From Candidatus Omnitrophota bacterium (GTDB lineage Bacteria; Verrucomicrobiota; Verrucomicrobiia; Limisphaerales; UBA1319): 7,608 nt of DNA. Both the position numbers and the translations under genes were made by a program. Every line of letters begins with the position of its first letter. Position 1 is the stretch's first letter. Shown here piece by piece: positions 1-6,189 of the stretch. The DNA lies in assembly GCA_023473405.1 (NCBI GenBank), contig JAMCZD010000465.1:1-7608 (forward strand), read 5' to 3'. The notes beneath the pieces are model-generated. The model did no database searches, was not told where the DNA came from, and saw only the letters and a program-made list of their open reading frames with translations.

Positions 1-689
1 AAACGGGGGCTCAAAGAGTTCTTATTAAACGCTCCGCGTCCTCCTTGGACGAAGATAGGATTTGGGGAGTAATCATGCCGAACGTCGCTGTAAATCCCGT
101 TAATAACAACCTATATTTGGTTTATCATGACAAGCCACCGGGAGTCAGTTCTGACCATGCAAATATATATTTCATTCAATCATCCGACGGCGGCGACAAT
201 TGGTCGCCTTCGCCTATGCAGGTTAATTCGGACGGCACTACCACCGACCAATGGCAGCCAGCGATAACTGTTAAGCCTGACGGCTCCAAGCTCTTCATTG
301 CATGGTATGACCGTCGGAACGACACCACCAGCAATTCCTGTATAAAGGTTTACGGCGTTATTGCGGGGCTTCCGATTACCAGTGCCAGCAATTTCTCAAC
401 GAATTTCCCTATCAGCACTCTTCAGTTTCCTCCGGTATTTACTGGATTGGTTAATCATAATCAAGGTGAATTTGATCCATGCTATCCGCCAGCCGTGCGA
501 CGTGACGGACAAACCTGCCCAACTTTTTATGGTGCCTATGCGGGCTACATGGGAGACTATGATATAGCGTATTCTGATAATCAATACGTGTACTTCACAT
601 GGGGCGATAATCGAGATTTCACAGTGGCAACTTACATTCAACGAAACCAGGCCAATGTCAGATTCGTTCGCTTGACTTGGCCGCGTTAG
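1..689 (+). CDS. Asp-box (BNR/sialidase-like propeller) protein, C-terminal part; 5' end outside window
   Basis: The reading frame beginning at base 3 is open to the left edge, so this is the 3' end of a longer gene; the TTG at 45 is only an internal leucine codon. The protein shows an Asp-box, SSDGGDNWS (180-206), matching the S-x-D-x-G-x-x-W signature of sialidase/BNR beta-propeller blades. It is followed by QWQPAITVKPDGSKLFIAWY, a typical propeller strand pair, and an earlier blade reads PNVAVNPVNNNLYLVYHD. Such proteins are normally secreted, and many bind or cleave glycans. The catalytic residues of a true sialidase cannot be seen in this fragment, so enzymatic activity is not claimed. 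It stops at TAG 687-689, 23 bp before the next plus-strand gene, which may be co-transcribed. Codon use is AT-rich compared with comM. The repeat family is well supported; the function is unknown. Confidence 0.8.
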   Translation, partial: TGAQRVLIKRSASSLDEDRIWGVIMPNVAVNPVNNNLYLVYHDKPPGVSSDHANIYFIQSSDGGDNWSPSPMQVNSDGTTTDQWQPAITVKPDGSKLFIAWYDRRNDTTSNSCIKVYGVIAGLPITSASNFSTNFPISTLQFPPVFTGLVNHNQGEFDPCYPPAVRRDGQTCPTFYGAYAGYMGDYDIAYSDNQYVYFTWGDNRDFTVATYIQRNQANVRFVRLTWPR

Positions 690-712
690 TCAATTTCCTA
701 TAGCGCACCCAT

Positions 713-1276
713 ATGATCAATTATTTTTTTATTGTCATACTATGCTTATTAATCCAATGTCCATATGTGAGCTATGGACAGGGGACGTACTACTTTAGCA
801 ATTACGTGCCATCTTTAGGGCTTGATTCACCCGTGTTTGCTTCGGACGGGGAACGGCTTTCAGGGCCGAATTATTTGGCTGCCTTGTATGCAGGGCCTAA
901 CATGGATTCTCTGACCCTCGTGGATACGGCCCCTTTTCTAACGGGTGCAATGGCAGGTTATTTCAGGGATCCTGGCCAAGTATTTGCTCCCGTAGCGGCT
1001 GGAGATTTCGGTTGGCTTCAGGTTACTGCCTGGGATGCGCGGCTTGGACCAACGTTTGAAGCGGCGAAAGCTCGAGATATAGGCGGTTATGGTTATTCCG
1101 CCGTATTTCAACAACAGTCTGGAGGAGCAGGTGCGCCTCCTACACTTCCAGCCGCTTTGCTTGGCATGAAGTCTTTCCGACTGCTTCTAGAAGTTCCGGA
1201 ATCCAACACGGTCGTCTTATTCGTTTTTGGTCTGATATTAATAGCCGCAAAATGCAGTCGAGCCATGAAGCCGTGA
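713..1276 (+). CDS. Small secreted protein with a degenerate PEP-CTERM sorting tail
   Basis: 187 aa. The N-terminus (residues 1-22, MINYFFIVILCLLIQCPYVS then YG-QG) is a signal peptide. The mature part contains SGPNYLAALYAGP (50-62), GYFRDPGQVFAPVAAGDFGW (82-101), WLQVTAWDA (101-109) and YSAVFQQQSGGAGAPPTLPAAL. I recognise this layout from small PEP-CTERM proteins of Verrucomicrobiota. The C-terminus has the tripartite sorting-signal layout: VPESNT (161-166), a hydrophobic segment VVLFVFGLILIAA (167-179), and a short basic tail with K180, R183 and K186. In the canonical signal, exosortase cleaves at a Pro-Glu-Pro; here the second Pro is Ser, and the basic tail is weak. The protein probably goes to the cell surface or matrix; its role is unknown. 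The ATG start is fixed by the signal peptide, since no Shine-Dalgarno is visible before it. It lies 23 bp after the BNR gene and converges with the LRR gene 25 bp downstream. Confidence 0.8.
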   Translation: MINYFFIVILCLLIQCPYVSYGQGTYYFSNYVPSLGLDSPVFASDGERLSGPNYLAALYAGPNMDSLTLVDTAPFLTGAMAGYFRDPGQVFAPVAAGDFGWLQVTAWDARLGPTFEAAKARDIGGYGYSAVFQQQSGGAGAPPTLPAALLGMKSFRLLLEVPESNTVVLFVFGLILIAAKCSRAMKP

Positions 1277-1301
1277 GCATCACCGTTCGGGCCCGCAAGC
1301 T

Positions 1302-2228
1302 TTATGGCGAGCGGAGGCGGTAAAATCGGGCGGGGTAATTAGTCCACTGGCGATCGCCAAAATATGGTGAATTGGTAGTTGTGACGTTGGCTCCAACTGT
1401 CAACCAAATTGGATTGATCAGGTTGGTGCACGCTTCCACCACGAACTCCTGGCCGTTTGCCCATGCGATGGTGAATCCAAAAACATTCGACCGCACTCCG
1501 AAGATTCTATCATCCGTTAGAACCCGCGGCCTCCAAACTGCCGTCGGCCGATAGCTAAAGCCGAAATCCCACAACCCGGTTCCTGGTAAGTAATAGGCAA
1601 TAACATCGTTGGCCGCATACAGCACATCGGTGGTGTAAGTGGGTGGGCCACCTTCGAAATATATTCCAGCAAGGCTGGAACAATAATCGAAGGACCATCG
1701 ACCCATGTAGCTCACCTTGCTGGGGATTATAACATTGGTCAAACTGCTGCAATTATAGAAGCCCCAATCCGGGATTCTGCTGAGGTTGGTGGAAAGGATT
1801 ACGTTGGTCAATCCGGTGCAGGAAAAAAACGCGAACGGTCCTATGCTGGTGACGCTGTCTGGGATCACGACGCTGGTCAGGTTCGTGCAGAAGTAAAAGA
1901 CGCTCTCACCGATATTGGTGACACTGCTGGGGATTGTGAGACTGATTAGCTTTGTGTTGTAATAGAAGGCGTTATCGCCGATACCGGCAACTGGCATGCC
2001 ATCGATCGCGCTCGGAATGCTCACGGCACCGCCAGGACCGCTATATTCGGTGATGGTGATCGTTCCGTTATTGGTTAAATAACTGAATTGGTCTTGTGCT
2101 GGCGCAGAAAGGGACAGCAGGAACAATAACAGCCATAGTTGCAGCATTCTCGCGGTGGAGGAGGTCATTAAATTATCAGCGCACGGATTCGAGATAGTTG
2201 GCTTATCGTGCGAGATTTCCGTTTTCAT
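1302..2228 (-). CDS. Secreted BspA-like leucine-rich-repeat (LRR_5) protein
   Basis: 308 aa from the ATG at 2228. That start is chosen because AAAAGGAA lies just upstream. Alternatives are TTG 2255 (317 aa) and ATG 2168, which would give a more classical 24-residue signal peptide. The hydrophobic core LQLWLLLFLLSLS ends in APA-Q (residues 42-44), a signal peptidase I site. Residues 71-190 hold five LRR_5/BspA-type units with the pattern IPxSVTxIGxxAFxxCxxLTxVx; four are exactly 23 residues and the first is 28. Residues 244-308 form a separate C-terminal domain (FGFTIAWANGQEFVVEACTN ... QWTNYPARFYRLRSP) that I recognise as recurring in exported proteins of Verrucomicrobiota. BspA-like repeats usually mediate surface or protein binding; no catalytic motif is visible. 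The gene stands alone, convergent with the PEP-CTERM gene and transcribed in the same direction as comM, 380 bp downstream of it. Confidence 0.85.
   Translation of the reverse strand: MKTEISHDKPTISNPCADNLMTSSTARMLQLWLLLFLLSLSAPAQDQFSYLTNNGTITITEYSGPGGAVSIPSAIDGMPVAGIGDNAFYYNTKLISLTIPSSVTNIGESVFYFCTNLTSVVIPDSVTSIGPFAFFSCTGLTNVILSTNLSRIPDWGFYNCSSLTNVIIPSKVSYMGRWSFDYCSSLAGIYFEGGPPTYTTDVLYAANDVIAYYLPGTGLWDFGFSYRPTAVWRPRVLTDDRIFGVRSNVFGFTIAWANGQEFVVEACTNLINPIWLTVGANVTTTNSPYFGDRQWTNYPARFYRLRSP
1656..2018 (-). repeat. Five tandem LRR_5 units inside the LRR gene
   Basis: At the protein level the units start IPSAIDG, IPSSVTN, IPDSVTS, LSTNLSR and IPSKVSY. The first unit is 28 residues and the next four are 23 residues each (69 bp period). 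The consensus positions AF/VF-xx-C and LTxV recur in every complete unit. The DNA copies have diverged, so this is an old coding repeat rather than a recent duplication. Confidence 0.8.
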
Positions 2229-2232
2229 ACAT

Positions 2233-2237
2233 TCCTT
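2233..2237 (-). promoter_or_regulatory. Candidate ribosome binding site for the LRR gene
   Basis: On the minus strand the sequence reads GAAAAGGAATGT-ATG. AAGGA sits 4 nt before the ATG at 2228. The spacing is short, but this is the best Shine-Dalgarno match among the candidate starts of this gene; the TTG at 2255 has only AGGG at 3 nt, and the ATG at 2168 has none. Confidence 0.4.
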
Positions 2238-2255
2238 TTCTGAACTTTTGATCAA

Positions 2256-2607
2256 TGTCCCTATTTGTAAGAATAAAACTCATCAAGCCTGTAATGGCTT
2301 ATTTATATACCTGCGTCTTACAATTAGCAAATAATTCCACAGAGTGAATCTGATAATCTTCGCATTGCTACATTCTAATGGAGCCTAAGATGTCCGTAGC
2401 GCACGGAGCGTGGTGTTTTTGAACTCTGGTGACACGTGGTTCGCATAAAACAGAAAATAGTAGAACAGGACATGGCTCTAGTCGCTTAGCAATATGGGCA
2501 GAAATGTACCGCCGTGTAGCGCAAATTCTCAAGAAGGGCGGCGGTGCAGTGGTGCCATACAGATTACGCAAAGAATTAACAAACTGACGCTCGATGCTAC
2601 TCCCAAC
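2256..2607. other. Intergenic stretch between comM and the LRR gene; no convincing gene
   Basis: About 350 bp, AT-rich near the LRR gene. On the plus strand a stop-free frame (2423-2587) ends in a 27-codon ATG ORF (2504-2587; MYRRVAQILKKGGGAVV...) with no ribosome binding site; it may be a decayed coding fragment. Two small hairpins are present: AAGCC-6 nt-GGCTT (2285-2300) and TCCGT-AGCGC-ACGGA (2393-2407), the latter followed after eight bases by five T on the plus strand. Neither is strong enough to call a terminator. The comM terminator and the LRR promoter are expected here, but I cannot place them. Confidence 0.5.
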
Positions 2608-4134
2608 CTACACCCACAACTGGCGGTCAAGCGACCGTAACTGGACAGCCTCCATGACGTGGTCGGTCAGGATGCGCTCGGACCCGGCCAGGTCGGCGAT
2701 GGTGCGGGCGACCTTCAGGACGCGGTCGTAGGCGCGGGCACTCAGGCGCATATCGCTCATGGCGGCCTTGAGCATGTCCATGGTATTCGAGGTAAGAGCG
2801 CAATGGGCCTTGAGTTCGCGGCTGCCCATCCGGGCGTTGCAGGTGATCCGCGGTTTGCTGGCGAAGCGTTCGTGCTGGCGGCGCCGGGCGGCGATGACCC
2901 GCTCGCGAATTTGGGCCGAGGTCTCGCCGGTGAGGTCGCTGGTGATTTCCTGGAACGGGACGGCGGGGACTTCGACGTGCAGGTCGATGCGATCGAGCAG
3001 CGGGCCGGAGATGCGCCCGAGGTAGTTCTGGATTTCGCGGGGCGAGCTGCGGGATTCGCGGGGCATTTTCCCGTCCGGAGTCGGGTTCATCGCCGCCACC
3101 ATCATAAATTGTGAGGGGAAGGTCATGGTGCCAGCGGCGCGGGAGATGGTGACGCGGCCTTCTTCGAGGGGTTGGCGGAGGGTCTCGAGGACGTTGCGTT
3201 TGAACTCGGGCAATTCGTCCAGGAAAAGGACTCCGTTATGGGCGAGTGAGATTTCGCCGGGGGTGGGATTGATATTTCCGCCGAGCAGGCCGGCGTCACT
3301 GACGGTGTGATGGGGAGCGCGGAATGGACGCAAGGTGACCAAGGCCTGGCCCGGTTCGAGCAACCCGACGATGCTATGGACCTTGGTAGTTTCGAGGGCT
3401 TCGGCAAGGGTCAGAGGAGGCAGGATGGTTGGCAGCCGCTTGGCCAGCATCGATTTGCCCGTGCCGGGAGGGCCGATGAGCAGGACATTATGGCCACCGG
3501 CGGCGGCGATCTCGAGGGCGCGTTTGACTGATTCCTGGCCTTTGACCTCGCTGAAATCCAGTTCGTCTTCGGGCAGTTGGGCAAATACCTGGGTGACATC
3601 GACCCAGGTCGGCTGGAGTTGGACCTCGCCTTCCAGAAAGGAAGCGGCTTCGCGCAAGTTCTGGATTGGGTAGACGCGCAAGCCATCCACGACCGCCGCC
3701 TCGGCGGCATTTTCGGTGGGAACGAGCAGGCCAGTTTTGTTTTCGGCGCGTGCCTGGAGGGCTATGGGCAGGACACCTTTGACGGGGCGAACAGCGCCGG
3801 TCAGGGCGAGTTCACCTACCAGGACATAGTCTTCGAGCTGGAGCGCTTCGAGTTGTTCGCTGGCTGCCAAGATGCCTACCGCAATAGGCAGGTCGAAGCT
3901 GGGTCCCTCCTTTTTCACGTCGGCAGGGGCAAGGTTGATGGTGGTTCGTCCCATCGGGAAGCGGTAACCGGAATTGGTAAGGGCCGTGTTAACACGGTCG
4001 CGCGATTCTTTCACTGCCGCATCCGGCAAACCCACGATGACAACGGTGGTGTCCCCCCAACCGGCATTGACTTCAACCTCCACTGGATAGGCTTCGATCC
4101 CGTTGACCGCCGCCGAACAAACCTTGGCTAACAT
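2608..4134 (-). CDS. comM: ComM/YifB family AAA+ ATPase (Mg-chelatase-like)
   Basis: 508 aa, close to the usual length of about 505-510, so full length. Order of domains: an N-terminal Lon-protease-like fold domain without protease function (residues 1-170; GLPDAAVKESRDRV, INLAPADVKKEGPSFDLPIA, then GELALTGAVRPVKG), a linker with SEVKGQESVKRALEIAAAGG (195-214), the AAA+ core with Walker A GPPGTGKS (221-228), Walker B VLFLDE (302-307), sensor-1 region AAMNP (347-351) and SGPLLDRID with the likely arginine finger R382, and a C-terminal Mg_chelatase_C domain (about 408-505; SARAYDRVLKVARTIADL). Characterised ComM is a hexameric DNA helicase that drives branch migration when transformed DNA is integrated, and acts in the cytoplasm. 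The AAA+ core here lacks the CPCG...CxC cysteine cluster usual after the sensor-1 Asn-Pro; it reads NPTPDGKMPRESRSSP. The only cysteines are C6, C432 and C445. No Shine-Dalgarno is visible before the ATG. Confidence 0.96.
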   Translation of the reverse strand: MLAKVCSAAVNGIEAYPVEVEVNAGWGDTTVVIVGLPDAAVKESRDRVNTALTNSGYRFPMGRTTINLAPADVKKEGPSFDLPIAVGILAASEQLEALQLEDYVLVGELALTGAVRPVKGVLPIALQARAENKTGLLVPTENAAEAAVVDGLRVYPIQNLREAASFLEGEVQLQPTWVDVTQVFAQLPEDELDFSEVKGQESVKRALEIAAAGGHNVLLIGPPGTGKSMLAKRLPTILPPLTLAEALETTKVHSIVGLLEPGQALVTLRPFRAPHHTVSDAGLLGGNINPTPGEISLAHNGVLFLDELPEFKRNVLETLRQPLEEGRVTISRAAGTMTFPSQFMMVAAMNPTPDGKMPRESRSSPREIQNYLGRISGPLLDRIDLHVEVPAVPFQEITSDLTGETSAQIRERVIAARRRQHERFASKPRITCNARMGSRELKAHCALTSNTMDMLKAAMSDMRLSARAYDRVLKVARTIADLAGSERILTDHVMEAVQLRSLDRQLWV

Positions 4135-4176
4135 GCGATGATCTATGATTCAATCGGGTAAGAATTGCAACCGGAG

Positions 4177-4209
4177 AGTTGGGACCGGCCCACACCGGCG
4201 TCCGCAACT
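4177..4209. promoter_or_regulatory. Bulged 12-bp inverted repeat in the comM / isomerase-like divergent spacer
   Basis: The left arm AGTTGGGACCGG (4177-4188) pairs with CCG-gc-GTCC-g-CAACT (4195-4209) across a 6-nt loop CCCACA. All 12 bases of the left arm are matched; the right arm has a 2-nt and a 1-nt bulge. It starts 42 bp upstream of the comM ATG and lies about 207 bp upstream of the isomerase-like start. It could be an operator, a structured leader of either gene, or a chance repeat in GC-rich DNA. There is no following T-run, so it is not a standard terminator. Confidence 0.35.
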
Positions 4210-4269
4210 TGAAGACATGAAGGATGAATCTTGACTTCGAATGGCCTAGCGCCAACGCTTCGCTCGGTC

Positions 4270-4407
4270 ATGAAGGCAGTGCATCCAATAGGCGAACTTG
4301 TGCGATCAATCGAGGACCTGACGATGTCTCTCGTTTCAAGGCGCCGAAGCGGACGAAACGCCTGGGATCAAAGAGAACATGGACCCGAACGAATACTTCG
4401 AGAATAG
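4270..4407 (+). CDS. Doubtful short ORF in the leader of the isomerase-like gene
   Basis: An ATG frame of 45 codons (MKAVHPIGELVRSIEDLTMS...) that ends in TAG at 4405-4407, overlapping the AGGAA ribosome binding site of the next gene. There is no Shine-Dalgarno before its ATG and I recognise no homology. Its stop placement would suit translational coupling, but the whole leader could equally be untranslated. A second overlapping frame (ATG 4379 to TGA 4436-4438, MDPNEYFENRKAYDYAQRI) runs across the start of the next gene and is similarly unsupported. Confidence 0.15.
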   Translation: MKAVHPIGELVRSIEDLTMSLVSRRRSGRNAWDQREHGPERILRE

Positions 4408-4410
4408 GAA
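4406..4410 (+). promoter_or_regulatory. Ribosome binding site that decides the isomerase-like gene's start
   Basis: AGGAA, five bases (AGCTT) before the ATG at 4416, is the best Shine-Dalgarno on the plus strand here. The longer in-frame start at 4224 has a GAAGG that abuts its ATG with no spacer. It would also put about 95 residues ahead of the Tat twin arginines, so 4416 is preferred. Confidence 0.6.
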
Positions 4411-4415
4411 AGCTT

Positions 4416-5993
4416 ATGACTATGCGCAACGAATCTGAACCGCGACATATGCACGCTCATTGTTGTCCCTGCGGCGGCGGGCAGGCAACCGACAGCTCTG
4501 GAATTCCGCGGCGTGAATTCTTCAAAGCAAGCGGTCTTGTTCTGGGTGGGGTGGCGCTGGGAGGTCTGGCGTGGAAGACGTTGGCCGGCACGGAATCCGG
4601 GCTGCCAACACCGGCGTCCCGCAAGCCGCTGGTTGTCCAGCCGATTTTCACTTACCCGCTCCCGCAACGTCGGCCTCAAACCAGTTGGCGCGCCTGGGGT
4701 GGCATCCAGACCACCGCGGATGTTCAGGAGGAAGAGAACCGGATCAAAGGAGAACTGAACAAATTGGAAAGGGACGCGGATTTCCCGGTGCAATTCCTGC
4801 CGCTGGCAACGATCCGCCGTGTGGGTGAATTAGACGGGGTCGAGGGTTTGACGGGAGCGGACCTGTTATTGGTGTATGCCGCGGGCGATGGCGGAGGCGA
4901 TTTGACCGGGCACCTGAACGTGATCTGCGAGCGGGGCAAGGACGTGATCATATTTGTACGCCACCGGTCAGGCCCGCTCTATTATTGGTATGAGGGGATC
5001 AGCGCCCGGTACCTGCGACAGAGCACGGACAAACCGGCGGTCAAAGTCGCGGCTGACGACGTCGTGGTGGACAGCCAGGAAGACGTGCTTTGGCGGTTGC
5101 GTGCATTAGCCGGTTTGAAGAACACCCGGGGCAGCCGGATTCTGGCCATCGGTGGTCCAGCCGGATGGGAGACGCCCAAGGCGCCGGACCTGGCCCGGGA
5201 GAAATGGAAACTCGACATCCAGACCGTTACCTATGCCGAACTGGGCAATTTGATCAAGCAGGCTCGCGCCGACGACACGGCGGTAAGTTTGGCCCGGCAA
5301 CGGGCCGGCGAATATCTGAAGGACGCCGGGTTGAAGCTCGAGACGGAGAGAAGATACGTCGAGAACTGTTTTCTGCTCGAACAGATATTCCGTGTTCTGC
5401 TGTCGAAGGCGGAAGCGCGGGCGATGACCATCAACGAATGCATGGGCACCATCATGCCGATGGCGCAGACAACGGCCTGCCTGACCCTGTCGTTGCTCAA
5501 CGACGCGGGTTACATGGCGTTCTGCGAATCGGATTTCGTGGTCATCCCGTCCGGCCTTCTGCTGGCGAATATATCCGGCCGGCCAGTGTTCCTCAACGAT
5601 CCCACCTACCCGCACCAGGGGATCATCACGCTGGCACACTGCACGGCCCCGCGTCGATTGGACGGGCAGAGCCTCGACCCGGTTCGGATTCTGACTCATT
5701 TTGAGTCGGACTATGGCGCTGCGCCCAAGGTGGAGATGCGCAAGGGGCAACGTGTCACCAACCTGATTCCCGACTTCAAGTCCGAGCACTGGACAGGTTT
5801 TCTTGGAGAAATTGTCGAAGCGCCGTTCCTGCCGATATGCCGGTCGCAGATCGAGGTGAGCTACAAGTGCCCCGATATCCGCCTGGCCGAGAACATGCCT
5901 GGGTTCCACTGGATGACCTGTTACGGCGATTACACGCGCGAGGTTGGGTACGCGCTCAGGCGGGTGTCGATCCTTTGGGAAAATCTGGGTTAG
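4416..5993 (+). CDS. Tat-exported protein with L-fucose-isomerase-like fold
   Basis: 525 aa from ATG 4416; the frame is open back to an ATG at 4224 (589 aa), but the ribosome binding site and Tat-signal position favour 4416. Residues 30-36 read IPRREFF-K, a twin-arginine motif, followed by the hydrophobic stretch GLVLGGVALGGLAW; cleavage probably falls near LAGTESG. Before the motif is a His/Cys-rich HMHAHCCPCGGG. The body resembles the sugar isomerase (FucI/AraA-type) family, most clearly in the C-terminal half: TACLTLSLLNDAGYMAFCES with C370, E371 and D373, then GRPVFLNDPTYPHQGIITLA and H408-C409. In FucI-type enzymes an acidic pair and a histidine in such positions hold the metal; E371 and H408 are plausible equivalents, which I infer without an alignment. 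Most true isomerases are cytoplasmic, so an exported homologue is odd and the substrate is unknown. It is divergent from comM and stands alone. Confidence 0.75.
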   Translation: MTMRNESEPRHMHAHCCPCGGGQATDSSGIPRREFFKASGLVLGGVALGGLAWKTLAGTESGLPTPASRKPLVVQPIFTYPLPQRRPQTSWRAWGGIQTTADVQEEENRIKGELNKLERDADFPVQFLPLATIRRVGELDGVEGLTGADLLLVYAAGDGGGDLTGHLNVICERGKDVIIFVRHRSGPLYYWYEGISARYLRQSTDKPAVKVAADDVVVDSQEDVLWRLRALAGLKNTRGSRILAIGGPAGWETPKAPDLAREKWKLDIQTVTYAELGNLIKQARADDTAVSLARQRAGEYLKDAGLKLETERRYVENCFLLEQIFRVLLSKAEARAMTINECMGTIMPMAQTTACLTLSLLNDAGYMAFCESDFVVIPSGLLLANISGRPVFLNDPTYPHQGIITLAHCTAPRRLDGQSLDPVRILTHFESDYGAAPKVEMRKGQRVTNLIPDFKSEHWTGFLGEIVEAPFLPICRSQIEVSYKCPDIRLAENMPGFHWMTCYGDYTREVGYALRRVSILWENLG

Positions 5994-6008
5994 TGCAGCC
6001 AATCGGGG

Positions 6009-6145
6009 GCGGCGCCAATAATTCCAGGCGGGGGCGTTTTTGGGGTGCGCTAGCAAGCAAAACTCGACGTCGTTTTGGGCGGCGGGAGAAACGCCGTCGC
6101 CGCTTCGCTCTGCCGGTGCGATTCGCAGTGCTGGGGGTGTAACTT
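6009..6145. repeat. GC-rich block resembling a dispersed intergenic repeat of Verrucomicrobiota
   Basis: The core GCCGTCGCCGCTTCGCTCTG (6093-6112), preceded by GGGCGGCGGGAGAAAC, resembles a dispersed intergenic sequence I associate with Pedosphaera-type genomes (…CGTCGCCGCTTCGCTCTGCCG…). This is from memory, not a search. It is partly self-complementary and lies beside an 8-bp palindrome CGACGTCG (6065-6072). Only one copy is in this window, so repeat status cannot be shown here. Confidence 0.35.
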
Positions 6146-6189
6146 CGGCGAGCGGCGCATCGTCTCCTAAGATGAGAAGTCCATGTAGA

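Noticed and set aside
1277..1301. CGGGCCCG palindrome between the convergent PEP-CTERM and LRR genes as a bidirectional terminator
   Set aside because: The palindrome is 8 bp with no loop and no flanking T/A tracts.
3577..4131. Long plus-strand open frame (184 codons) opposite comM
   Set aside because: It lies wholly antisense to a well-supported AAA+ gene whose frame carries all family motifs; the antisense frame is open only because of the GC-rich codon pattern. The same applies to the other plus-strand frames between 2659 and 3673.
4138..4172. Minus-strand TTGCAA as a -35 box for comM
   Set aside because: The best -10-like hexamer matches only three of six bases at 19-bp spacing and lies too close to the ATG.
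4231..4259. TTGACT as a -35 box for the isomerase-like gene
   Set aside because: At 17 bp spacing the -10 position reads AACGCT, which does not resemble TATAAT.
6013..6041. CGCC...GGCG followed by GGGGCGTTTTT as an intrinsic terminator of the isomerase-like gene
   Set aside because: The stem is only four base pairs with a 10-nt loop, and six bases separate it from the T-run.
5106..6056. 316-codon minus-strand frame opposite the isomerase-like gene
   Set aside because: Its translation has no recognisable domain and is Arg/Pro/His-rich, as expected of a shadow frame; the plus-strand protein has a Tat signal and family motifs.
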